Origin: Trichomonas vaginalis G3
Taxonomy: Eukaryota > Parabasalia > Trichomonadida > Trichomonadidae
Assembly: GCF_026262505.1 (NCBI RefSeq)
Contig: NC_067205.1
Coordinates: 10,354,001-10,418,000 of the forward strand
Length of the DNA stretch: 64,000 bases
Direction of reading: 5' to 3'
Positions 30,323 through 41,051 of this stretch are shown piece after piece. Both the position numbers and the translations under genes were made by a program. Every line of letters starts with the position of its first letter. Positions within the stretch are counted from its first letter, which is position 1. The notes below the pieces were generated by a model that did no database searches, was not told where the DNA came from, and saw only the letters and a program-made list of their open reading frames with translations.

Positions 30323-31399
30323 ATGATTATTTTTATTTTCAAAATGCTTCTCAATAGTCTTGCATTTAACAGAATTAAGGCTTCATATTCTTCTAACACA
30401 GATGATGCATTTCCAAATTGTGACTATATTACTCCAGGATTTATTGTTATGAAATCAGGAGAATCAAAATGCATTAATAATACATTTTTTATTGCCAGCA
30501 ATAATACAAATTATAATGTTGAAGCAAGATATGAAAACTTGCATTCACACAAATTTACTGAAGCGATAAAGGCAAATAGACCTTTTGCTGTATCAATTAA
30601 CGATACAGACGATCATGATGTTCATTCTAAAATTACATGTTTAGAGGAAAATAAAGGATGTAAATTCCAGATAGTTTATGTAGTGGCATCAGAAATCTGG
30701 AATGATACTGAAATAGATGGTGGAAAAACCAATATATACAATAACTCCATTCTTTCTTATTTTTCAACAAAATCAAATGGATCACAATATTTACACACCA
30801 TTGAAGTTTGGGATTACAATCATAATACTAAGGAAGCATCTATATCTTCTCAAAGATTTGTTTATACAAATATCGACCCATCTATCAAGAAAATAACAAA
30901 TACATCAACACATCCAAATATAACTCTTGAAGTTACAGTCTTTCCTGAGCGTTCATTATCAAATGCAACAAGTTTTAAAGCCGAAACATTCATTTTAGAT
31001 CGCTTTCGGGACGTTGCAAATGCAATTAAACAGGGAAAGTCAGCAAAAAAGATAGTTGAAAGTAATGTTTTGTTGGAATTTGAGAAAATTGGAGATCCTT
31101 AAGAAGGAGAAGAAGAAATGCTTTTTGAAAAGGATATGGAATACATATTGCTTAATGAAAATGCAATTAAATCAAAAGAGCAAATAAAAGAAGATACTTC
31201 CAAATATGATAATCTAGGTAGGACCAAACCTACAGAAAATCCAACGCCGGAAACCTCTAAATTAAAGAATTATCAGATTGCAATAATTGTCATTGCAGCT
31301 GTTGTTGTTATTGCAATCATTATAATTGTTTCCATCATTTTGATAAAGAAATCTAGGAAACAATCTAAGTCAGGTTCGGGATCAGGAGAAAATATTTGA
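30323..31399 (+). CDS. Surface-protein family copy D, with in-frame stop before the membrane anchor
   Basis: The start MIIFIFKMLLNSLAF is the best signal peptide of the family; ATG 30344 is an alternative that aligns with copy B. The ectodomain has SGESKC, FFIASNNTNYN, NRPFAVSIN, conserved cysteines and many glycosylation-type sites. A TAA at 31100-31102 follows FEKIGDP, nine or so codons further on than the stop in A and B. The frame then continues through an acidic stretch, a membrane segment (IAIIVIAAVVVIAIIIIVSI) and GSGSGENI. The stop therefore arose separately from that in A/B but in the same stalk region. Function unknown. Confidence 0.55.
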
Positions 31400-31857
31400 A
31401 TAAATGATATTTTTAATATTGTAGGTTCATTTTTTCAATTACAATGAAAATTAGTATCTCTACATATGCATTTTGTAGAAATTATAAATTTTATGATATA
31501 TTTTCATTACATAATATAATTACTTGCTATATATTAAATAATAATAGCTTATAGTTCTGTTCATAATCGAGTTTTTAAGGTGAAATTTCAAAATTATCTT
31601 CAAATGTCATTTATTAAGATTTTTCAATTGATATATGAAATAGAACAAAGATTAATATTAAATGTTAGACAAAAATATGTGTATATAAAAACGACTTTCT
31701 CTTTTTTTTTCGACTTTCAATTCAAATTATTTTTGCTTATTCAATTTAGATATCTAAAAAATTTGAAATCATTCATAATTCTATCATATATATCAAAAAA
31801 TTGCTACGACTTTATTGCACGATATCAAATTTCAATAGTGGAAATTTTTCACAAAAA
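31400..31857. other. Noncoding spacer before the ankyrin gene
   Basis: No gene seen. An open frame extends upstream of 31874 to 31580, but its sequence is Phe/Ile/Lys-rich and lies ahead of the initiator, so I treat it as noncoding. Confidence 0.5.
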
Positions 31858-31863
31858 TCATTT
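31858..31863 (+). promoter_or_regulatory. Initiator-like TCATTT
   Basis: TCATTT with the expected +1 A at 31860, 14 bases before the ATG at 31874. It matches the trichomonad Inr (TCA, pyrimidine, T/A) in sequence and distance and decides the start of the ankyrin gene. Confidence 0.6.
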
Positions 31864-31873
31864 AAACCAAAAG

Positions 31874-32794
31874 ATGTCTGTTGATTATGACTACTTCCCA
31901 CAGCACGTAGATGAATGGTGCAATGATGGCAATTTCATTAATTGTAGGACACCGATGCAGATTTCAAATATTTTAGACAAATGTAGTTTGACTTCAAAAC
32001 AATTCACACAATTATTTTCTTTGATACAGGAATTTTATAATATTGAAGATACGTTGAAAATAATGCAGCATGTACACTTTTCAACCAAAAATGATCTAAA
32101 AGAATCATGTTCAGTCATTAATTGCATATCAGAATTATTCAATATTCCATTCCTAAAAGAAATTAGCAGCGATATCACATATATACACAAGTTTGATCTT
32201 CGTCGTGCAACACAAAAAACTAAAGAACCACAAAAGGTCCCTACAACCGATGCAAACATAAAGCTATTAAATAGTATAGACAAATTAATGGACAATTTTT
32301 TAATTATTTATAAAGTACTTGTAAAAGCAGCTAATGAAGATGACGAGTACACTATCAAATATGCAGTTGATGAAAAATATTCTGATGTTAGAGGTAACAA
32401 ACTTTTTATTGATCAACTTTTTTATGCAGTATTTAATAAAAATCATAAGCTTGCGAATTTACTTATAAAATATGGTGCAAGTGTCACAACTCGTTCAAAA
32501 GATAATGATTCGTTACTTCATCTATATGCTTTATATGACGATGTTGATGGCATAAGAATTTGTCTCAAATACATAGATGTCAATACTCAAGATGGTATGG
32601 GAAATACTCCACTTCATTACTGCATATCACCTGGTAGCGTCAAAGCTTTGAATTTCCTTCTCTCACAACCAGGCATAAATCCAAATATCAAGAATAGTGT
32701 TGGCTCGTCTCCCCTATCAATGGCAATTAAAATGGAGAAAGATGAGATTACAGAAATCCTTATGGACAACCCTAAAGTTGATACGAATATTTAA
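31874..32794 (+). CDS. DUF3447/ankyrin-repeat protein
   Basis: 306 residues from ATG 31874. The N-terminal half has the helical DUF3447-type layout common in trichomonad ankyrin proteins (tyrosine-rich start MSVDYDYFPQHVDEW). The C-terminal half has ankyrin repeats: KLANLLIKYGASVTTRSKDN, then DGMGNTPLHYC and VKALNFLLSQPGINPN, then SSPLSMAIKMEKDEITEIL. Ankyrin repeats bind other proteins; the partner is unknown. This is short for the family, with about three to four repeats. The frame is intact. Confidence 0.8.
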   Translation: MSVDYDYFPQHVDEWCNDGNFINCRTPMQISNILDKCSLTSKQFTQLFSLIQEFYNIEDTLKIMQHVHFSTKNDLKESCSVINCISELFNIPFLKEISSDITYIHKFDLRRATQKTKEPQKVPTTDANIKLLNSIDKLMDNFLIIYKVLVKAANEDDEYTIKYAVDEKYSDVRGNKLFIDQLFYAVFNKNHKLANLLIKYGASVTTRSKDNDSLLHLYALYDDVDGIRICLKYIDVNTQDGMGNTPLHYCISPGSVKALNFLLSQPGINPNIKNSVGSSPLSMAIKMEKDEITEILMDNPKVDTNI

Positions 32795-33470
32795 TTATGA
32801 TAATAATTATTATAATATAAGATCACAAATGATTTGAAATAAAAAATATCATTTAATGAAAACTTCTTATTTTCTTTTAGATAGCTTCGGTATATTTTTC
32901 AATAGATTCAGTTTAGTGACTGCAAAAGAAAGTTTAAAATAACAAAGATTTACTGACGTAAACTTGTCTTCCTATGGAATTTAATTCATACAAGTATTAA
33001 AATATTTGGAAAATCAAACTTATTTATGAAATAGCCTTCACAAGAAAGTATCATTCAAATTGAGAGATTGTCATCATTCACAAGTGCCAATATAAAGATG
33101 GAATTATCATTTTCTTAAGATTTTTAACTTCATCATTTTCATAAGTATCTCATTGGAGAGTGTAACCCTTTTCTAGTTATCTAATTAAAAATCCGAATAT
33201 TCAAAGGGGTTTTCTACATGTAAATATCATTAATCACCAAAGGAACGTTTGTAAAATCAAAAATTAATCATTTCAATCAATCCTTATTTTCAAAACAAGA
33301 AAAGATAACGGTCATATTTCGATCAACTGTTTTATCTCATTTTTTACCCTCAAATCTAAGCTTTTTTTTGATATCAATATTACTGATGTATCGTTGAAAG
33401 TTGTAAGTGAAATATTAAGTTGTAAAAAAAGTAATCTTTCAATTGATAAAAAAACAAGAAAAAAAATATT
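32795..33470. other. Noncoding spacer
   Basis: Between the ankyrin gene and the end of the convergent lipid-transfer-type gene. No coding frame, repeat or structure that I can support. Confidence 0.45.
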
Positions 33471-36400
33471 TTATTCCTTAGATTTCTTAAAAATCAATTT
33501 TGGAAGTGCTTTGATCACAGTCCATTTCAAGTTCTTCTTCAATAAAGCAATGATCTGTTGCTTAGTTCCGAAGATATCCTCCAAGAACAAACCATTAAAC
33601 ACGAAAGGTCTGTTTGTAAATTCAGCGAAAACAGACTCTCTTGGGAATCTTATATTCAACGAAGCATCGATTGGATTGAATCTAAACATCCTGCAGAAGA
33701 ACAAGTTCGAATCATTCTGTTGTGTATCAACTTTCTGTAACTCAACAGGTTGTGTTGATTCGATCTCTTCTTCATCGAATTCCAAGACATGCATTTCATC
33801 TGTTGATTTAAAGAACTCAACAATTTCCATGAAGAAAGCAATGTCAATGGAAATCAAGAACGGAGCCAATGTAACATCAATTCTGTCGAAAACAGGACAC
33901 CTCATTAATGGTCTCGTCTGATTCAAAACAAAATTAAATATTGGTTGGCTGCCTTCATTCGATTTGAAGATGTTATGGAAGACATCGATGGCGTCGTTCC
34001 TTTCAGCTTCGATTTTACGGAAAGAAATTTTAATTGCCTCACTCATATCTTCAATTCTCTTTGCATCAAAGCAAATGCCTTGTAATTTGGCAGTTATTAA
34101 TGGATTTCTCGTCTGTTTGAGGAGTTCTACGTTCAAACATTCCAAAGTTAGTAAAATCATGAATTCTATCTTTGGTTTTTCCATATCTTTGGCATTTTCG
34201 TCTTCTGTTGTGTTGTTGAAGTCCAAATGAGTGAAGTACTGACGGATTCTCTTGATTATCGGCTTGTAAAATTCGATATCTTCTTGAGATATACTTAAAT
34301 CAACAGCATTTATCGTAGAAGCGATGATTGCTCTATTGGAAGCCATCGCTGTGCATAATTGTGGCTCTTTTAGGCTGACAAGATTGATGTTTGGCGGTGC
34401 TCTGATGAGACATTCAGTAAATGCATAAGTCATCATCGCCAAATTGGCTTCGTTGATTCTCTTCTCGATTATCAACAATGAAATCAATATGGAAAGTATC
34501 TGTTCGTTGCTGTAATTGATTCTAAAATCAATTTTTTGAACAGAAACAGTCATAATTGTTTGATTGAAGTAATGGAAGAGTTCTTCAACGGAGTTCATGC
34601 TCTGGAGATTACTTATTCCCTTCTTTGGATGAAGTTTAAGTGGAATCCGCTTCAATTGGAAGAGTTGGTCGAGATTTAATTTCGTAATATTCTCTTTCAT
34701 GTTGACTTGCATGATTCCTTTGTTCCTTTCGACCTGGAGACCTTTCATATTCATGGAGAGAATGGTTCTCATGTTGTAAGTGCATATCAATGTCAAGTCA
34801 TTCGATGTAATTGACATAGATCTCGGCAAACTTTCGTTGTAGAAGACTTGGAGAGGGTCATCAACAATATTAAAGATAAGAGAACCATTCATCATTCTCA
34901 TGAGAAGTGGTGGAAGTGTGATATTGGCATCAGTAAAGCCGTATAAAGGAAATGGAACAAATCTGATGACAAAAAGTGGAGGTTTTACGAACTTTTCGAG
35001 AGTCATTCTTGGAGCAACTCGATCTAAAACAATTTGCAATTGGTCTAAGTCAACAATTCCAAATTGGTCGCTAAATGTCTCGGTGACATGAATCGAAAAC
35101 TTGTCAGTTCTCCACTTTTCGTACGGATCGTAGTCGGGATCGGTCATCATTGATGAATCTATGGGGATAAAGATGGGTCTACGCTCATCTTTTGGCATAT
35201 TTGCGTTATGAGTTCCCCATCTAATTTTTGCACGGGGCTGGAACAAGGTGCAAAATGCATGTTGTCCGCTCTGGTTTGTGAAATAGATGACGAAATCGCT
35301 TCCTGTCAAAGAGTATTTGTCGCCATCAAAGGAAATCGAACAATTATGGTAAGTTAGTATGTAAAGAGGTTCTCCAAATGGATCAACGGGATCATTGAAA
35401 CCATAAGAAATGTCTTTCGACTTCAAATCGAACTTCCATCTCGTTCTAAATCTCGTGTGGTCGATGAACTGAAGCCATTTGAACTTGTAGTGTCTCTGTC
35501 TGAATATCCTGGATGCAAGTTTGAAGTCCTGACACCATTGGATGAAAGCCAATCCCCAATGTCCGTAAATTTTACTTGCTTGAAGGCTAACATCAAGGAA
35601 AACTACATTTCTTGAGGATATCATTGGTATTTGGAACTCTTCTTGACCTTCGTCGCATGATATCTTGAACAAAAAGAACTCATTTGCTTTTGTAGAATTA
35701 TGATATGCGGAAAAGAAATGGCCTTTCGACTCCAAGTTACTTCCACTGTATACAACACCGAATTCTGGTATCTTCCATGCTAAATACTCGCAGGAACCGT
35801 AATATGGCGCTCCACTTATTTGACCAATTATGTCGTCGGTCACTTCATTGCATATATTTTTGATTTTGTCGAGCGCTGCTTTGCGGTTTGGTATTGAAAA
35901 ACCGTTAATTCCGCATTCAAGGTTCTTAATTTCGACTGTGAACCAATCTGTTTCAACATGGTTATCAATCTCTTTCAGTAAGCCTTTGTAGAGCTTCAGG
36001 AATAATTGTTTCGACTCGTAATCGAACTTTTCCCGGTTAAATTTATTTGGATTTGTTGATTGAATGATTTGGAGGGCTTTCTCTTGTCTCAATCTAAGGT
36101 CCTCTTGAGCAGCAGCCATTGCTTCGTTCGCTTTTTGTATTTCTATGGTTAATTGTGGTCGTGTGTATCTTACAAGGCCAGAAGCGAGTTCTAGAGAGAA
36201 AATAAACCTTGTAGGAGGTAGCTGTGTCCTTGTATTCCATGTTCCACCTCTGAAATGTGACTGAAGGAACCTAAATATTCCGAATAATTCTTGGAAGTAA
36301 GTTGTTTCAGCGAAATCATCAGATAAAATGAGTTCAATGTATCCTGCTTTGACATCCATTCTCGGTGGCTCGATTCTCATTGAAATTTTGTTACCAATGC

Positions 36401-37610
36401 AAAATGGAACAATTTGATTGACAAAAATAATATCTCCGACAACATTCTTTGCGCTAACAACCATATCCTTGAAATCTATCTTCGTTAATGCAAATTTATG
36501 AACGTGTGTGTCAGATAATTCAAATTTAAGAATTCCGGATGGAGAAGTTGCAGTAATTTCTCTAAATAACGCAAATTTGTCATGTATATCATCTCTAGGT
36601 TTGAGTGTAAGCTTTTCTATGCAGAATCTTGCCAATAATCCGACATCAATCATCATAGGCGTTGAAACAGTACAATCTATCTTTCCAAGAGTTATGTTTG
36701 TGCCTTTCATTAAGAAAGAAGGTATTGAAAGTACGTTTCTGTTCATTCTGATGAGATTAATTCGATTTGCTTTAATTCTTTGATTTGAAAGGAAAATCTC
36801 TTCAGCAGTGAAACTGAGATTTGTTGTTAGTAAGTCAAATAATGGTACGAATATGTCAATTGGCTCAAATTTGATTGTTCCGACGGCAAATTCATCATTT
36901 TTAGCATGGAATGTACAGGAAATAGGGAAAACATGTATTTTGGCCTTTTCGTATTGCATATTTAAGGAATTCAAAGAGATCGCAAAATTCAGAATATTTT
37001 TCATTAAATGAGGAATAACATCGACAGTAGCACTTAAATTGAATTCTACAGAAGGTATTCTAAGTGAAGGAATGTTTAGATTGAAAATGCACTCATTTAA
37101 TAAGAAGTGAAAATCCAAATTGTTATTATCGCGTCTGTAAAACATTTTAAGCTGTGTAAATGAGAATTTGAAGCCATTAACTGATATAAAAGCATTGTTC
37201 AAGTCAAGATTCATGGATTTAAACAGAATTGTCGCGATCAATTTTCCAAATGTTTGAATTACGTATTTTTCTAGTGATTGGCGTGATTTTTGTTTGTTTT
37301 TAAGATCGATATGCTTTAATGTGAGGTGTAATTTTGAACATTGCAGTGATAAAATGGAAGTTCCACTTGAATGGAAAAAACCTAGTGGATATATACCAAA
37401 TTTCATATTGAATATTTCAAAGTGGCAGTTTTCGGATAGTCCCGATGCTATTTTGATCGAAAACATCTGCATTCCTCTCATCAAAATGAGAGAATCACCG
37501 AATACTAGTTTGAGTTTCCGCTTGAGAGCATGGAAGATTACTTCTCTAATCGCAATCATTGCCAGGAAGAAGAACAATGTTATTAAAAAGAGAAGAAGTA
37601 ACCAATCCAT
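33471..37610 (-). CDS. Bridge-like lipid-transfer-type protein (FMP27/BLTP2/SABRE-like)
   Basis: 1379 residues from the ATG at 37610; an in-frame GTG at 37634 is unlikely. Residues 1-25 (MDWLLLLFLITLFFFLAMIA) form a membrane anchor. The rest is long, beta-rich and repetitive without low complexity, as in repeating-beta-groove (RBG) proteins. A central block (GFNDPVDPFGEPLY, then SLTGSDFVIYF) and an Arg/Trp-rich run (RTRWKFDLKSKD) recall the conserved core of FMP27/Hobbit/SABRE. These proteins carry lipids between endoplasmic reticulum and plasma membrane. A coiled coil (about residues 490-540) interrupts the beta region. It is shorter than yeast or animal homologues, which exceed 2000 residues. 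Codons are less A+T-biased than the neighbours, which suggests a conserved, expressed gene. Confidence 0.65.
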   Translation of the reverse strand: MDWLLLLFLITLFFFLAMIAIREVIFHALKRKLKLVFGDSLILMRGMQMFSIKIASGLSENCHFEIFNMKFGIYPLGFFHSSGTSILSLQCSKLHLTLKHIDLKNKQKSRQSLEKYVIQTFGKLIATILFKSMNLDLNNAFISVNGFKFSFTQLKMFYRRDNNNLDFHFLLNECIFNLNIPSLRIPSVEFNLSATVDVIPHLMKNILNFAISLNSLNMQYEKAKIHVFPISCTFHAKNDEFAVGTIKFEPIDIFVPLFDLLTTNLSFTAEEIFLSNQRIKANRINLIRMNRNVLSIPSFLMKGTNITLGKIDCTVSTPMMIDVGLLARFCIEKLTLKPRDDIHDKFALFREITATSPSGILKFELSDTHVHKFALTKIDFKDMVVSAKNVVGDIIFVNQIVPFCIGNKISMRIEPPRMDVKAGYIELILSDDFAETTYFQELFGIFRFLQSHFRGGTWNTRTQLPPTRFIFSLELASGLVRYTRPQLTIEIQKANEAMAAAQEDLRLRQEKALQIIQSTNPNKFNREKFDYESKQLFLKLYKGLLKEIDNHVETDWFTVEIKNLECGINGFSIPNRKAALDKIKNICNEVTDDIIGQISGAPYYGSCEYLAWKIPEFGVVYSGSNLESKGHFFSAYHNSTKANEFFLFKISCDEGQEEFQIPMISSRNVVFLDVSLQASKIYGHWGLAFIQWCQDFKLASRIFRQRHYKFKWLQFIDHTRFRTRWKFDLKSKDISYGFNDPVDPFGEPLYILTYHNCSISFDGDKYSLTGSDFVIYFTNQSGQHAFCTLFQPRAKIRWGTHNANMPKDERRPIFIPIDSSMMTDPDYDPYEKWRTDKFSIHVTETFSDQFGIVDLDQLQIVLDRVAPRMTLEKFVKPPLFVIRFVPFPLYGFTDANITLPPLLMRMMNGSLIFNIVDDPLQVFYNESLPRSMSITSNDLTLICTYNMRTILSMNMKGLQVERNKGIMQVNMKENITKLNLDQLFQLKRIPLKLHPKKGISNLQSMNSVEELFHYFNQTIMTVSVQKIDFRINYSNEQILSILISLLIIEKRINEANLAMMTYAFTECLIRAPPNINLVSLKEPQLCTAMASNRAIIASTINAVDLSISQEDIEFYKPIIKRIRQYFTHLDFNNTTEDENAKDMEKPKIEFMILLTLECLNVELLKQTRNPLITAKLQGICFDAKRIEDMSEAIKISFRKIEAERNDAIDVFHNIFKSNEGSQPIFNFVLNQTRPLMRCPVFDRIDVTLAPFLISIDIAFFMEIVEFFKSTDEMHVLEFDEEEIESTQPVELQKVDTQQNDSNLFFCRMFRFNPIDASLNIRFPRESVFAEFTNRPFVFNGLFLEDIFGTKQQIIALLKKNLKWTVIKALPKLIFKKSKE

Positions 37611-37840
37611 TTTGACAACCAAAAAAACTACCACAAATTTAATTTATTTTTATATTTTATACTAATAAAAATGGATGCTTTAACATTTAAGTGATTGTCG
37701 GAATTCAATGACAATAAACAATCCATTTTTTGAATTTGCCTCTCAATTTTTACACGATACACAGAATTTTTTCTTTTTCTTTAGATTTCCAGAATACCTG
37801 CTTTGACAATTCCAAAACATAGTCTTCCACTAAATATATA

Positions 37841-38039
37841 AGTTTTATCGGCATTGAATCAAATACGGATGAATATTTTCAAAGTTTGGTTGCATTTCAT
37901 GAAGATTATCAAAAGATACTATTAACTATGCTAATTTATATGATTGGTACGCTTTAAAAATTGATGATATACCATACTTGCATCATATAAACCTTCTGGG
38001 AAGGACATTCAAGATATTCTGGATTCGAAATTTACTCTG
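37841..38039 (+). pseudogene. Coding relic, unrecognised
   Basis: Two overlapping frames have clear protein character: SFIGIESNTDEYFQSLVAFH and, one frame over, NYANLYDWYALKIDDIPYLH. They look like one host gene piece with a frame shift near 37915. It lies between the divergent lipid-transfer-type and CFAP58 genes. No known domain; about 65 codons at most. Confidence 0.35.
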
Positions 38040-38153
38040 AAGACAGGAATAATTCATGTCATAATGCTGTATCATGCCTGTAATGTCATCATACGCTTTG
38101 CTATATATAAAAAAATCCTGATAAAAAACCAATTTTTTTTTGTACGTTAGTTA

Positions 38154-40943
38154 ATGACTGAAAAGGAGTTTGATGAACCAGGAGACGATTTAGAACAGTT
38201 TGATGAACTGGAGAAAAACTTCCAAAAAGTCGTCTCAGATCTAGTTGCTGATCAAAATTTAACAACTTTTAGGGCAGAATACGAAAAATTACATCAAAGT
38301 CTTGTTAAATCGCATAGTGAAAACTTAGTATTAATTGAAAAATGCAGACAATTAAATAACGATATTCTTGCAAATGCTAATAAAGTTTCATCTGTTATGC
38401 AACTCAGCCAAAGTGATCAAAGAACAATTGCAGGCCTTAAACACGAATTTGAAAAGGCTTGGTCACTCGTCGAGATTTCTCAAGATAAGGAGCAAAAGAG
38501 TAAGGATGTTATTGAGAGTTTAAAGGCAGAAGTTGCAAAATTATCGAGATTAGTTGAACAAGGAAGTTCGTTAGCTTTTACTCAAGAAACTTCACTTAAC
38601 GAAACAGAACAAGCTGTGAAAGTACTTAAGTCAGATATACAAAATCAAGGCATGCAGCTCGAACAAATGAAAAAAGAACTTGAAGATCGAAAACAAGTTA
38701 CAGAAACGATATTAGCTGATACAGCTAAATTAAAAGAAGAATTTAATACGCTTTCAACTGATTCTGCTGAGGCAAAAGCAAGCGAGCAAGAAGTTGCCCA
38801 AAAAATCGAACAAATTCATAAAGATCTTAACGATATTAAACAACAAATCAAGCAATCCAATCAAACAATTACAGATAATATTAATTTAATCAAACAAAAG
38901 AAAGATGATAACGAAAATCTTAAAAATTATTTCTATTCGACAAAAAGTGCTCTGAAAGTTAATCAAGAGGATCTTGATAACTTAAGGAGTGAAATTGCAG
39001 TTCGAAAAACATTACTTGATAATAATCGAACTAAAAATGACAAAACACAAGCAGATTTAGTTTCAACGAAGCAAGCAATTGAATCAACGAAGACAAAATT
39101 CGAAGAAACAAATAAAGAATTACAAGGAATTGCTGAAGAAACAGCACAAATGCAAAATATGTTAAATAACGAAAAAGGAATATTCCAAGACCTTATCAAC
39201 CAAAAGAAACAAAATCATAAACGAATTGCTGCTTGCCAACAAGAAATCATCCTCAGAACAACAGATTTAAATCAAATCCAAAATAATAATAACATCGCGA
39301 GAAGAACTATTGAAAATGTACGTTCAGAACATCATAAACTCATTGAAAGTAACATAGAAGAAGTACATGAAACAGCATTTGTCGAAAATCAAAATTCAAT
39401 TTTGTTAAATCAAGCAATTGACATCAAAATTGACACTCATAACCTCAGAGGTGATGTTATTCAGATCCAGAAAGATATTGAAGACTATCAGATTAAAACA
39501 CAAGCTGCAAGATCCAATTTACTTCAAATTCACGAAGAAGTTACAAATCGTGAAAATCAATTGAGTGAAAAGACAATACAACTTGCCGGAATAAACGAAA
39601 ACATTAAGCATCAAGCATCAATTACAGAATCAATTAAAAATGATCGTGATCTTGTTCACAGATTACTTCAAACTGCGATGTCTGATAACACAGAACTTTC
39701 CGAAGAAACAAAAGCTCTTAATCTTGGAATACAACAATTGAAAACAGATATCAGAGAAAAGGATGAATTATGTCTATCAACACATATTACTCAGAAAACT
39801 CTTGGTGAATCATTGATACAGTTAACAAAAGAAAAGAATGAACTCGCACAACAAGTTGCTGACATTGATTCTCAAAATACAGAATTAAGAAATCATATAC
39901 AGAAATCTAGATATCTTTTATCACAAACAGAGCTCCAAAACATGAAACAACAACAAGTTATAAATGACTTGCAGTCAATCAAATACTCTCTCAATGAAAG
40001 TGTAACTAAGAAATCATGTGAAATCACAGATATTCATGAAAAAATTTATTTACTCAATGGTGAACTCAAAACAGGTTCTCTCGCGTTCAAAAACAAAATA
40101 GAAACAATTGAAAACTTAAAGAAGGAACTCATTCGTGAAGTAAAACGTCATCAGTTTTTGTTAGATAGCGTTCAACATTCAAAAGCACTTTTCAAAGAAC
40201 ACATTCAATTAACAAAAGCACTTTTGATGGAACAAGGCAAATGCAGAGCTTTAGAAGACGAATTAGAGAGACCAATGAACATCCACAGGTGGAGATTCTT
40301 AGAAGGCACGAATCCTGATTTGCTACAGTTATTTAAGATGTCAATGGAACTGAAGAACAAATTGATGGAGAAATTATACGCTTTGCAAAGAATAAACCTC
40401 AAGAGAGATAAAGCTAAAGAAGATCTTGATAAACAAGAGAAACATTATAAATGGGCTTATACAGGAAATATCAATGAAGAAATGAATTATCTGAATAATG
40501 TTTTGAAAGCAAAGAATCAGCAATTTAACGAGATTTCTAATCAAGTTGCTTTAGGCCAATCAAGTGTTGATGAACAGAAAGGAGTTGTCCTTAATTTAAG
40601 AGAAATGTTGAGAGAAGAAAAGTCCGGTTATTACGACATGAAAAAGAAAGTTGATGTAATTAGAGCTTCCACTGTTAAAGGCTCAAGAAATGCTCAAAGT
40701 GAATTATCAAGAGAACCTAAGTCTGCAGAAGTAAGGTTCGTTGGAGGTGGTTTCTCTGTTTCACAGATGCCTTCTCAACAACCTGATGTAAAACCTTTAA
40801 CAGCAAAATCTGGATTTTCACCCCATATTTTCGCTCCTTCTAGACCAAAGACTGTTATGAAGAAGAAATTACCAAGCGGTTGGAACCCACAGAGAGCTCA
40901 ACTTCAGCCTTTCTTACCAACTGTTTCTGGACCAAATGTATAA
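38154..40943 (+). CDS. CFAP58: CFAP58-like axonemal coiled-coil protein, copy 1
   Basis: 929 residues, nearly all coiled coil. The N-terminal block matches CFAP58 (CCDC147): FRAEYEKLHQSLVKSH, then KCRQLNNDILANANKV, LSQSDQRTIAGLKHEFEKAW and the Leu-rich VAKLSRLVEQGS. The C-terminal end has the family tag RFVGGGFSV, followed by a basic tail. CFAP58 acts in the flagellar axoneme and in intraflagellar assembly. Length is slightly above the roughly 870 residues of the human protein. A second, diverged copy lies at 48357-51227. The gene is head to head with the lipid-transfer-type gene, 543 bp apart. Start at the first ATG; the initiator is not clear. Confidence 0.85.
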   Translation: MTEKEFDEPGDDLEQFDELEKNFQKVVSDLVADQNLTTFRAEYEKLHQSLVKSHSENLVLIEKCRQLNNDILANANKVSSVMQLSQSDQRTIAGLKHEFEKAWSLVEISQDKEQKSKDVIESLKAEVAKLSRLVEQGSSLAFTQETSLNETEQAVKVLKSDIQNQGMQLEQMKKELEDRKQVTETILADTAKLKEEFNTLSTDSAEAKASEQEVAQKIEQIHKDLNDIKQQIKQSNQTITDNINLIKQKKDDNENLKNYFYSTKSALKVNQEDLDNLRSEIAVRKTLLDNNRTKNDKTQADLVSTKQAIESTKTKFEETNKELQGIAEETAQMQNMLNNEKGIFQDLINQKKQNHKRIAACQQEIILRTTDLNQIQNNNNIARRTIENVRSEHHKLIESNIEEVHETAFVENQNSILLNQAIDIKIDTHNLRGDVIQIQKDIEDYQIKTQAARSNLLQIHEEVTNRENQLSEKTIQLAGINENIKHQASITESIKNDRDLVHRLLQTAMSDNTELSEETKALNLGIQQLKTDIREKDELCLSTHITQKTLGESLIQLTKEKNELAQQVADIDSQNTELRNHIQKSRYLLSQTELQNMKQQQVINDLQSIKYSLNESVTKKSCEITDIHEKIYLLNGELKTGSLAFKNKIETIENLKKELIREVKRHQFLLDSVQHSKALFKEHIQLTKALLMEQGKCRALEDELERPMNIHRWRFLEGTNPDLLQLFKMSMELKNKLMEKLYALQRINLKRDKAKEDLDKQEKHYKWAYTGNINEEMNYLNNVLKAKNQQFNEISNQVALGQSSVDEQKGVVLNLREMLREEKSGYYDMKKKVDVIRASTVKGSRNAQSELSREPKSAEVRFVGGGFSVSQMPSQQPDVKPLTAKSGFSPHIFAPSRPKTVMKKKLPSGWNPQRAQLQPFLPTVSGPNV

Positions 40944-41031
40944 ACATTGTTTGTTTTTTTATTATTATGTAAATTTACTAATATTTTTGTTGTGTGTAAC
41001 TTATAAATATTGTTATTGCTTAAGATCTCTT

Positions 41032-41040
41032 TCACTTTTT
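41032..41040 (+). promoter_or_regulatory. Initiator-like TCACTTTTT
   Basis: A strong match to the trichomonad Inr 12 bases ahead of the ATG at 41052. It places the start downstream of the in-frame TTG at 41010 and only 90 bases behind the CFAP58 stop. Confidence 0.65.
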
Positions 41041-41051
41041 CGTTCAAATTT

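Noticed and set aside
5993-31399. Reassigned TAA codon
   Set aside because: TAA ends other clearly normal genes in the window, including both CFAP58 copies and the BTB gene.
31580-31873. Upstream extension of the ankyrin gene
   Set aside because: An initiator-like TCATTT lies at 31858 and the extension looks noncoding; ATG 31874 is preferred.
33394-37665. Several + strand frames over the lipid-transfer-type gene
   Set aside because: Shadows of the long - strand gene, which has the only coherent composition over 4.1 kb.
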